A model generated the notes under the pieces. The model was given only the letters and a program-made list of their open reading frames with translations. It was not told the origin of the DNA and did not search any database. Source: Melieria omissa (lineage: Eukaryota > Arthropoda > Insecta > Diptera > Ulidiidae). Taken from it: a stretch of DNA of 64,000 nucleotides. The DNA lies in NCBI GenBank assembly GCA_963971225.1, contig OZ020267.1:47997993-48061992 (forward strand), given 5' to 3'. The translations under genes were made by a program, and so were the position numbers. This document shows, one piece after another, positions 12,447-21,800 of this stretch; within the stretch, counting starts at the first letter, position 1, and each line of letters starts with the position of its first letter.

Positions 12447-12809
12447 TGTGCTGTGCTATGCATGAATGATTTTCCAAGCATACTTTTAGGCATGCTCTTT
12501 GGAGTACAGCCGGCATGCTATAATTCTGTTATGGCAAGGATGGTTCGCGAATGGTTATGGAATGTGCAAGAACCATCGGCGCGATAAACCAAACAGGTAT
12601 AAAAGGCAGCAATGTGCAGCGCAGAGGGACGAGTCTGTATTGAGCAAGCAAAGGGGAAACTTGCAGTAGTAGTAGTGTAAAGTAGTAACAAGTGTAAATT
12701 TGCAAATAAAGCGATTGTTGGTTTTTGACTGCGTTTGCGCTGAGTAACTGATGTAGTTTTATTTTCAAGCACCATTCAAAACGAACTTGGAGAAGTAATT
12801 TTCGTAACA
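12447..12809 (+). repeat. 5' LTR of the gypsy-group element
   Basis: 363 bp from TGTGCTGTGCTATGCATG to TTTTCGTAACA. It contains a TATAAAAGG promoter box (12599-12607) and AATAAA (12706-12711), as expected for U3-R-U5. The uninterrupted parts of the 3' LTR (15004-15103 and 16231-16534) match along the length with scattered differences. Confidence 0.82.
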
Positions 12810-12881
12810 TTTGGTGTTAGCAGTGGGATTGTGCTACTGAAAATAAACAAAAAAAATAAATAAAGTTATAAAAACGCAGAC

Positions 12882-13928
12882 ATGGTTAAAATCGAGCAGC
12901 TGAAGGTAGACCAGCTGAAGAAGGAGCTGGCTACTTGGAGTTTGCCGACTGCTGGCGGTAAGGTGGAGTTGCAGCTGCGCTTGCGAGAGGAGTGTGAGGC
13001 ACGAGGCGTCGATTGGACTGCGCATGAGTTCGGAACGCAGGAGCTAGAGGCGTCGGCCGAAGTGGAGGAATTGCCTGTGGGTGCCGCATCGATGCGATGC
13101 GATGCTGCGCCACCACAAGCAATGGACATGAGCCAGCTAATGGTTGCAATGAAAGGCATGTTTCAAGAAACTTTTGCGAAAATCGAGAATGTCAATCGTG
13201 AAATGGCGGCGCAAATGGCAGCGAAACTGGAAACTACGAATCAGGAAATTGCGGCAAAAGTCGAAACTGCAAATCGAGAAATGGCAGTATGACTGGAAAC
13301 TGCGAATCAGGAAATTTCGGCAAAAGTCGAAACTGCAAATCGAGAAATGACAGCAAACCTCGATACTGCGAATCAGGAAATTTCGGCAAAAGTCGACACT
13401 GCGAACCGAGATATGACGGAAAATTCTGCGCGCATAGAGCAGAAGGTGGAGGAAATTTCCGATAGGCTGAACGTGAAAGGTGAGCATCTCTAGACACGAA
13501 TGGACAATTGGGACAAACGAGTTGGCGATCTGGGTGATTCCCTGCACAAACGAGTGGACGACCTGAATGATTCCTTGCACAAACGAGTTGGCAGTCTGCA
13601 GGAGCGGCTTAGAGAGGTACAGCTGCGAGCAAGGGTGCAGTCAGTTGAGGAAAGTTTCGCCATAGAAGTGCCTACTTATGATGGTACTACGTCGTTCGAC
13701 ACATTCAAACTACAATTCGATATGGCTGCTTTGGAGAGTCAGTGGACCGAAGTTAGGAAAGGTCGGAGACTGAGACTTTCTCTAAGAGGTCCTGCGGCTG
13801 CGGTAATAAGAACAGTTCCGGAAGATTTGAGAGGTGATTACGAGACCGTCATAATGGCACTGGCAGCCAGATACAGTGACGAGCACAATAAAATGCTGTA
13901 TTATTGCGAGCTGAAGAGCCGTAGATAA
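12882..13928 (+). pseudogene. gag-like ORF of the LTR element (two in-frame stops)
   Basis: One frame from ATG 12882 to 13928, broken by TGA at 13290 and TAG at 13491. It begins with a SAP-like segment (MVKIEQLKVDQLKKELATW), followed by a coiled-coil of repeated ETANQEI/AKVETANREM units (about 13190-13440), a second repeat of NWDKRV/DLNDSLHKRV units, and then the capsid-like region (VPTYDGTTSFDTFKLQF). The repeats look tandemly expanded. Structural protein of the intracellular particle; inactive here. Confidence 0.75.
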
Positions 13929-14073
13929 GGAGCCATCGAGGCGCTGCAGACGTATGCGGCAGATATCGAGCTGTCCTACCCAGAATTCAGAATGGAAGTT
14001 TTGGAAAAGCTCTGGAAAGATTGAGGCGTTTAGCGAAGGCATTCTTGACCCGGAGACACGTGTGAGTACATAG

Positions 14074-15022
14074 ATGGCTGGTGAGAGCCCGATCGCGAAG
14101 GCTTACTGGGCACAGTTGCAAAGTCTACGTCTGAAGGATGGCTGCCTATACCGCGAGTGGGAGAGCAGGGATGGCAGGACCAGAAAATCCCTAATAGTGG
14201 TCCCAAAAGGTCGGATCGACGATGTCATCGAGGCAAACAATAACGACTCCATTGGAGGGCACCTTAATTTTAATAATTGATTGGCACGACAGCCCGCTTA
14301 CGCGAGACTAAGGCCTAGCTTCCCGCAACCACCCGTGTTGTGCGTGTGAATTTGTACGCGGGTGGAAGGGACCTACAGTTTTATGCCGGTTCCGAACGGC
14401 AGGTTGGGAGCTTTTTCGTAGGCAATTTTTACTCTCAGAGGTTTGCCATTTCCAGTTGAGAGGACAGCCACCGAAAGAGAAAACGAGTTTCCCGTTATTT
14501 TTTTTTAGGTGTTACTACATGCACTATTCGATCTTGCGTCGCTCTGCATGCGACTCGTTGGACCGCACACTAACCAACTGAGCCACGGCGGCTGCCGTGG
14601 AGGGCACCTAGGGATCGCAAAAACTGTCGCCAAGATAAGAAGGCGGTTCTATTGGGTAGGATGCCAGGAGTCTGTCGCCGAGTGGATCAGAGGCTGTGAT
14701 CGGTGTTCTGCTGCGAAAGGGCCGATGAAAAGATCGCGGAGCCACACTCAACTAGTCGAAAACCGGTTGAAAGCCAGCTATGGTCTACGGGTTCCAAGAA
14801 GGCGATCTGGTAATGTTCAACAACCCGCAGCGGAAGGAAAGTTTGTCTCCAAAAGTTCAAACATCATGGGAAGGACCGTACAAGGTCGTGACAAAGATTA
14901 AGGACTTGGTGTACAGGGTTCAACACTGCGGCAACAGAAACGCCAGGTTGAAAGTAGTCCATTTGAAGCGCCTGGCGTTTTACTCCGACGGAGCCTCGGC
15001 ACTTGTTCGGCACTATGCATGA
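14074..15022 (+). pseudogene. Integrase remnant of the LTR element
   Basis: Pieces in different frames: a segment before the zinc finger (14074-14252), the zinc-binding HHCC region after the SINE (14610-14720, with WVGC and CDRCSAAKG), and the C-terminal GPY/F-type domain (14780-15022, WEGPYKVV followed by VVHLKRL). The catalytic core between them is deleted. The GPY/F module places the element in the Ty3/gypsy group. Confidence 0.75.
14265..14597 (-). mobile_element. tRNA-derived SINE with 12-bp target duplication
   Basis: TGGAGGGCACCT at 14253-14264 is repeated at 14598-14609. On the minus strand the element starts with a tRNA-like head carrying a polymerase III A box (TGGCTCAGTTGG) and a degenerate B box (GATCGAATAG), followed by a body shared with the 43.9-kb and 62.6-kb copies, and ends in an AAT-rich tail (TCAATTATTAAAATTAA). 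It is inserted in the integrase region of the LTR element. Confidence 0.85.
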
Positions 15023-15103
15023 ATGCTTTTCCAAGCATACATTTAGGGATTCACTTTGGAGTACGGCAAACTTGCTATAATTCGCTTGCTATAATATGGC
15101 GAG

Positions 15104-16230
15104 CAGTGTAGCCGTTGTGCGACTAAAGTGTCCTTTTGACCCTTTTTGGAGACCGATGCCACCTGACACCGACTTTTTAAAAATAGGCTTATTTTGACAC
15201 TTTTCTTTAAAGTTATGCGACTTTTGCCCCTTTTTTTTGTCAAAAAGTTTATATGTACATATTGAAAATTGTTTCGTAAAGTTTATTTTTTTTTAATTTT
15301 TGCGTGTTTCAAAATTCTTAAAATATGCCTTCCTTTTAGTATTCACTTTTCAAAGGTAACACTTAAGTACTTACAAAAAACACCTCTGGCAACATTTAAA
15401 CTACTTGCAACCCTTTTTTATGTTAAAAAAAAATGTACAAAATTAAGCAAAAATTTACAAAATTAAGCTGATTTAACGCGCTTTTTTGTGGCATTGCCTA
15501 AGTTATTTGTGCAAAATTAATTTTGATGACTCCTAATGGATAAGTAAGTATATCACGCATATGCTTTGAAATGTTTTCGTATTAAATACATGCATATTGG
15601 GACTTTTTAAAATATCCCTTATCAGTTAATTCGTTTTTTCACACAAAATTATCTACTTTAGAAATTTTTTAAAAATAATGAGTTTCGAAAGGTGAAATAA
15701 TCAGAGTACATAAGTATAGACATACCATTAAGGTGGGTCGCGAAAAAAAAAATTGTGTTGTCACCACCTAAAAATAAAATTCAGAGTGTTTAATGACTAT
15801 TTCGAAAATATTGCGATTCTGAGGTAAGCCAATTGTGAGCGGTTTTGCTTCAAAAATACCTCTAATTATCATGTTTTTTGGGTGTAACTTTTTTGTTGTT
15901 GTGCAATCCAAGAACTCCTGAAGGTTTATCTAACAAAAAAAATTATTCGAAAATGTCCAACAACAAAAAAGTTACACCCAAAAAACATGATAATTAGAGG
16001 TATTTTTGAAACAAAACCGCTCACAATTGGCTTACCTCAGAATCGCAATATTTTCCAAATAGTCATTAAACACTCTGAATTTTATTTTTAGGTGGTGACA
16101 ACACAAATTTTTTTTTCGCGACCCACCTTACATACCATATGCATGGTATAAAAAATTGGATCACTTGACACTTTTTTTTGGCTGCGACACTTTTTTCGCG
16201 ACTTTTTAAAATTTTTGAGCGGCAACACTG
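15104..16230. mobile_element. hAT-type non-autonomous element in the LTR, 8-bp target duplication
   Basis: ATGGCGAG at 15096-15103 and 16231-16238 flank termini CAGTGTAGCCGTTG and GAGCGGCAACACTG. An 8-bp duplication and CAGTGTTGCC-type ends are hAT features. Subterminal GCGACTTTT repeats occur at both ends. No transposase ORF. It carries a nested palindromic MITE at 15729-16130. Confidence 0.82.
15729..16130. mobile_element. 402-bp near-perfect palindromic MITE, 8-bp target duplication
   Basis: CATACCAT at 15721-15728 and 16131-16138 flank TAAGGTGGGTCGCGAAAA ... TTTTCGCGACCCACCTTA. Arms of about 170 bp are nearly identical reverse complements around a loop of about 50 bp (15905-15955). The transcript would fold into a long hairpin. 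It is nested inside the hAT-type element at 15104-16230. Confidence 0.88.
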
Positions 16231-16534
16231 ATGGCGAGGATGGTTCGCGAAAGGTGATGAGCTGTGCTAGAACAATCGAGATAGAAAGTACAACTAGAAT
16301 GTGCACGAAACTTCGGCGCGATAAGAAAACCAGTATAAAAGGCTGCAGTGTGCAGCAGAGGGTCGAGTCTGTGTTGAGCAAGCAAAGGGGAAACATGCAA
16401 TAATAGTAGTGTAAAGTAGAACAAGTGTAAATTTGTAAATAAAGCGATTGTTGGTTTTTGACTGCGTTTGCGCTGAGTAACTGAAGTAGTTTTTTTCAAG
16501 CACAATCCAAAAACGAACTTTGATTTTCGTAACA

Positions 16535-16955
16535 ATATTATAGAATTAAGTTGATAAATAGTTAAATAGTCGCACAAACATATCTATAATTTGATATTGT
16601 TGATAGTCTTCTTGTTTGCTTATCTTCAGAACAAACAAATATCGACAGCAATTTCAAGCCTATTCCACCACCAAGCATGGTGGAGCGATCATTTCAGTAG
16701 TCCCAGTAAAGGAATGTTGTATGTTTCATTATTTTGTATGACGTATATGACATTTCATTTTTCGGGTACGCATGGGTACTAATGTACATACCACGAAATA
16801 AATTTATATGGCTCGGGTATTTATGTGACGGCGGGTATTTATTTGACAGCAAGAAATGAGTCTGTATAAGTGAGAACAGCCCGAAGTGTAAAGTCTTTAT
16901 TGTCTCTGCCGGCGCGGTCAAGTATTACTCTCTCGCTCTCCGATTTTCTCGTTTA
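16535..16955. other. Unassigned DNA
   Basis: No recognisable element or gene between the LTR end and the next MITE. Small ORFs are unremarkable. Confidence 0.45.
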
Positions 16956-16956
16956 A

Positions 16957-17395
16957 GGTCGGTATGCAGCTCTCAAGCGAAAAGCGAAAACTTCATATAA
17001 AAAAGAAAAGAAAATTTCCTTGAGTCAAATTTACTTGAGGTGTCCGCACCTCACAAGAAAACTGATTCGGTTTTTTAATACTTTTTTTCATTGAAAAGTG
17101 AAATGACAACACTGATTTCGGCAAGAAACAAATGTGTACCTATTTATTTCTCAAAGGAAAAGTGACAGCTCCCTTCCTTCCATGCCGGCCATGAAAATGA
17201 AATGTATTAAAAACTTACCAATCGTCGTCCATTTGGAGAGAACTGAATTTTATTATTAAAATTAAAAATTGTCCAGTAGAATGCAAATCAACTTGTCAAA
17301 ATTTCTTTCAAACGTCAAATTTACTTGACTATTACTTTTTACGCTCAAGAAATATATGCTCGTTTTTTCTTGAGAGTTTCCTTGGTAGCGTTTTC
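16957..17395. mobile_element. MITE with GGTATGCAGCTCTCAAG ends
   Basis: The left end is GGTCGGTATGCAGCTCTCAA; the right end is a degraded CTTGAGAG motif. The right half (ACTTACCAATCGTCGTCCAT, AATCAACTTGT, TTCTTTCAAACGTCAAATTT) recurs at 36148-36352, where the terminus CTTGAGAGCTGCATACCTAC is intact, which confirms the inverted end. Confidence 0.6.
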
Positions 17396-17709
17396 CTTTA
17401 CATTGAAAGAACAAAAATTTTATTCGTGATCGTGCCCGTCACCGATAGCATAACTTCACCCTTAACCTTCTGCATGTCCCTTGGGGTCAGGGGGTTAATT
17501 CCCCAGGCTGAATTAAAAACTAATGAGTTGGTTCTTCTACTTGTGTTATTTGTTGTTCATCGCGTTTACAACCCAATTACAAATCGAGAAAAACACTTCT
17601 CGGGGCTTTACCCATTTCTCTTATGATTTATCTGTAACATTTCTTCATGTTTTGTCAGTGGAATATATAACCCTTTGGTTTGGCCCAGGCAGGGATAGGC
17701 AGAAAGTTA

Positions 17710-18237
17710 TACTACGTTTACACAGCGAGATTGGCTCATCGAGATTAAGATAATCTCGTTGCCCGTTTACATAGAGATTAACTTGAATACGAGATTAATT
17801 TTGACGTTTCACATTTTCTCTTTCTTATTGTTTTGCAAACGAGACTGCTTCGGAAAATTTGAATAAAATGAGTGAAATTTTTAGTAAAAATTTAGAAACG
17901 GATATCGAAGAAAATTTTCTATATGTTTTAATGCTTTTCACTTCTTCTACGAATGCGAGAAAGTCTGAGCTCCATCGGTTTACATCCAAATTATATAAAC
18001 CTTTTCGCGCTACAATTCATTGTTTTGTTTATTGTTACATGACATTCGCTTAGTGATGATACAAAAATAATCGATTTCAGCAGAGTTGCTTTGGGAAAAT
18101 ACGAGATTACTTTGTGAGATTAAATTTTAATCGCGCTTTTTGCGAGGTTAACTTTGTATGGGTAATCGCGTATTTTGATACGAGATTAACGACTTAACCG
18201 CGCAAATCGGGATAATCTCGTCTGTGTAAACGTTGTA
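17710..18237. mobile_element. PIF/Harbinger-type MITE upstream of vtd, TTA duplication
   Basis: TTA at 17707-17709 and 18238-18240 flank TACTACGTTTACACAG ... CTGTGTAAACGTTGTA. Many subterminal GAGATTA/TAATCTC motifs occur in both orientations (for example 17739-17760, 18110-18130, 18178-18222). A 3-bp TTA target and paired termini fit the PIF/Harbinger superfamily. It ends 246 bp before the vtd DRE. Confidence 0.75.
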
Positions 18238-18482
18238 TTAAGGAAATGCACCATTACAGACTACTACCATTACAGGGTACTACCAGCATCACCCGCCATA
18301 GAATGCGCTTGCTTGTATCAGATGCGCGATGTTTATTGCAATGTTATATAGAACGATGTTATATATATATATATCATTTAACGATATAATTACATCCTGT
18401 TCATTGATTCTACCTTTAACGCGATTTGTTTGAACTGAAAATTCCGGGTATTCATTAATCATAAAAATATTTTTCTGAATGA

Positions 18483-18490
18483 TATCGATA
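18483..18490 (+). promoter_or_regulatory. DRE core-promoter motif upstream of vtd
   Basis: TATCGATA, the DNA replication-related element bound by DREF in flies, lies 106 bp before the vtd start codon. A near copy (TATCGATG) follows at 18504-18511. DREs mark housekeeping and proliferation gene promoters, which suits cohesin. A TA-repeat run lies at 18361-18375. The transcription start is probably between the DRE and the ATG (inference). Confidence 0.6.
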
Positions 18491-18595
18491 AAAAGGGAGA
18501 GGTTATCGATGTGCATGGTGAATGTTTTCTTTATAGTCGACAAATTGTTTAGTATGTGTAGCCATTTTACACTTTATTTGTTTTAGCTTTTTGAA

Positions 18596-18853
18596 ATGTT
18601 TTACGCGCATCTTATATTGGCCAAAAAAGGGCCGCTTGCAAGAGTTTGGCTCGCTGCACATTGGGACAAGAAAATAACCAAAGCACATGTGTTTGAGACC
18701 AATATCGAAAAGTCTGTTGAAGGAATAATGCAACCTAAGGTGAAGCTTGCGTTGCGAACGTCAGGACATCTGCTTTTAGGAGTCGTGCGGATTTATTCAA
18801 GAAAAGCTAAATATCTTCTAGCGGATTGCAATGAAGCATTTGTTAAAATTAAG
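18596..18853 (+). CDS. vtd: vtd coding exon 1
   Basis: 86 codons from ATG to AFVKIK, ending in phase 0 before a GTACGA donor. It encodes most of the N-terminal kleisin domain that binds the SMC3 neck. The first residues ([13 protein letters not shown]) match the universal Rad21 start, which fixes the start codon. A TTTTAG trinucleotide context at 18581-18586 could be a 5' UTR splice acceptor, but the nearby DRE at 18483 fits an unspliced short leader equally well. Confidence 0.96.
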
Positions 18854-21800
18854 GTACGATCACATAAATACAGTAGGTCAACTTGTGAGGTATATATAGA
18901 TATCAAGATCAAATTTGTTTATGAAAAAAAATTTATTTATTATGGATACGGCCAGGATTACTTATTAAGCCAGTTGAAAAACCTCTCACCAGGTGTCTGC
19001 TTCGTGCTTGCCTATTTCACAGGGCTTTTACATGATTAAATGCGTTTAGCTTCTTCCTTGCCGTTGATTTCCATTGTAAACATACAGTTTGTCAAGTAAA
19101 TGTTTGCATATTTAAAGAAGGTAGAAAATTATTTTGAAAAAGTAATATAACAGAAATTGCAATATTTCACTCTCATATAATATCAAAGTAATGTCTATTT
19201 GATTACTAAAGAAAACTGTTGACAACTGTTCACACCTCGAAATAGCGTATCCGCGAGTTCCATTATTTTGGGTTTAAGACTAACAGTCAAAGGGGGTTTT
19301 TTGGGGCGTTTAGTGTAAACATCGCGGTTTGAATTTTGTAAAATTGTTCAAATATGTCGGGGCTTTATAGACAGATCGATTCTGCGAACAAAGTCCGTCG
19401 ACATTAGGTTTTATTTTATTCCCAATGCCATTATCACACGTTTCGCCTTAGATAATTTTCGTGTTTCGGTCATATCTTACGTTTTTCCCCATAAGATCCG
19501 GGTGATTTTAAATAATGACACACTGGTGTCTCAGACCTGCCTATTTTATCCGCTATTTCCCGTATGGAAAACTCTTATTTATTGAATGTATTAATTTTTC
19601 CTTTTCTTCAAGTGACAATTACTTTTCTTTTGGCATTTTCACAAGGTCTGAAGAAAATACAAATTTTACTTTTTTTTAAGTACAAAAATCGACTAAATCA
19701 GTTTATAAAGGCATAACTTACCTCAATTTGCTTAAATGTGTGTTTCACTGATCAATTTAAATCGCTGAGTTTATGTGAACTGCCACATTTCAACTCGGAG
19801 AAAACACTAGGCGCTCCTTATGTTTTGCACGATCACGCAAACTATAAAAGAGTGCATAACGGCCTGCCGTTTCTTACAACAAATTATGGAAATGTAAACT
19901 ACAACCTTTATTTGTTTTTTTAATCATCTCTTCTACTCCTACAAGATTTTTCATATCTTAGCTCAAAGTGAGTTTATGGGAATTGCCACCTGTGTATTTG
20001 TTGTTCTTCGTCCATATAATTACCCAGCATATACAGCTAGTGGGTCGGGCTAATAAAAACATCGCGCAGTGATGCACCAGGCCCATATTGGGAGATTCTC
20101 GCATACGAAAAAACGTATTCCATGGTGAAATTGAAGATGCCACACGACAAGGATCTTCGAGTGGTATCGAAGCTGAATGTCATCCTACAAAATCACGAGC
20201 TTTGCAAGGGTAGTGTGTTCGGGAGCAATTTGAATATCTAATAAGATCCAATCGCTTCTTTACTGAGTAGTTTCTTTTTTTTACATTGAATAACTTTATA
20301 TTCCCTTAGTAGCTGTATAGAAACCCTGATCTCGTTATTCTCATGATACAATCACTGTATCATGGTTATACTAATCCTAAATTCTATTTCATATTAAATT
20401 TCTTAAGTATGAAAGCTCAAAATAAATTTTGTTTGCGACGAAAAATGTATGCCGTAATTTTTGGGCGAAGAAAACGATAGGGAACAAGTGCAGAAAGATG
20501 CAGAGGCGTCCCCAGGATTTCGGAAAGGAGGCGGGGGTGAAATGCAAAAAAAACCGGTTTAATACATGTTGCATAAAATTCCACATATGTACATACATAA
20601 TATATGTATACATATATGTAACACATCGGCTGATAATCCCGCGATCTGACCCATAGTAAGCGCTACAAAACGAGAAATAATATTTATTATTTTAAGTAGT
20701 AACCTTCAAAAGGTACTTGTATTACTGTTTCCTACGATGTGACGTTTGGTTCAAAAGTATTGGTTTAGTAAAACAACTTTATTCGTGTTCAAAACAATGG
20801 AAAAAAAATTATTTTCGTGTTCTCAAAAAACATTAGGGCAGTTCAGGATATCGTGCAAATATTTGGGCAAATATATGCCGTTTCAAATATTTGCCATCAA
20901 CACTGAGCGCACTTTTTAAAACTTCATGGCAACTGCCGCTTTAGAATCCGAAAACAATTCACACTTACCTCTAACTGCGGCGCGTCTTGCAAAAAATTTA
21001 AAATTTTGCGAATCTCCTCTCTCCACTTTTTGTTAGGTTTTTATCTTTTTATTTCCTTTTTCAACGGCTCCATCTCGACAATTGCGACAACTGATTGATT
21101 GTCAAATCTGTTTTCCCCATGCCGAAAATATGCAATAGAGTTTCAGTGTGGGAAATTTGCCGCTGCTCGGCATGGGCAAATGAGTACATTTTGTTGTTGC
21201 GTTGAAAATATTTGCCATGACATTTTCCCCATGCCATGATGCCAGATCGTTTGCACGTTATCCTGAACTGTCCTATTGCGTTTTGATGGGAAAAACGCCA
21301 TTGAAACAAAATCCTGGCTCGGAAAATCTACCATTATTTATTGATTTGCTCAATTTAAACGTGGTCGAACGAACACCGACGATGCGCCGCGCTGTGGTCG
21401 GCCAATTGAGCCAATTGGTTACACCGAAAAACGGTAAAAAAGTCCAACAAATCGTTTTTGAAAACGGTAAAGTAAATTACAGAGATAGCTGATACTATCA
21501 AGATATCAAAGGTGCGTGCGGGTTTTATTTTGCATTAAATTTTTCCATGAGACAGCTGTTTTCGAAATGGGTGCCGCGTTTGCTAACAGACCAGGCAATG
21601 CACAAGTCTCTCGCTACGATGGCAAAATTGCACGAACCAAACTTCGAATTACTTCTGAACCCACCATATTCTCCAGACTTGGCTCCCAGTGACCTTTTTT
21701 TGTTCGCAGACTAAAAAAAATGCTCGCAGGAAAGAAATTTGGCACGAATGAGGAGGTGATCGCTCAAACAAATACCTATTTCGAGGCCAAAGATAAGTCG

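Larger units (their letters stand above)
12447..16534 (+). mobile_element. Gypsy-group LTR retrotransposon, internally deleted, with nested insertions
   Basis: 5' LTR 12447-12809, a primer-binding-like stretch from 12810, gag 12882-14040, integrase remnants 14074-15022, and a split 3' LTR 15004-16534. LTRs start TG and end CGTAACA. Protease, reverse transcriptase and RNase H are missing: gag runs straight into integrase, so this is a deletion derivative. A 333-bp SINE interrupts integrase and a 1127-bp hAT-type element interrupts the 3' LTR. No clear target duplication of the LTR element itself was found. Related pieces occur at 3960, 27620 and 32413. Confidence 0.85.
15004..16534 (+). repeat. 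3' LTR of the gypsy-group element, split by a hAT-type insertion
   Basis: LTR sequence at 15004-15103 resumes at 16231-16534 after the insert. TATAAAAGG at 16335 and the terminal TTTTCGTAACA are kept. Confidence 0.8.

Noticed and set aside
13137..13580. 147-aa minus-strand ORF with repeated residues
   Set aside because: Shadow of the repetitive gag coiled coil on the plus strand.
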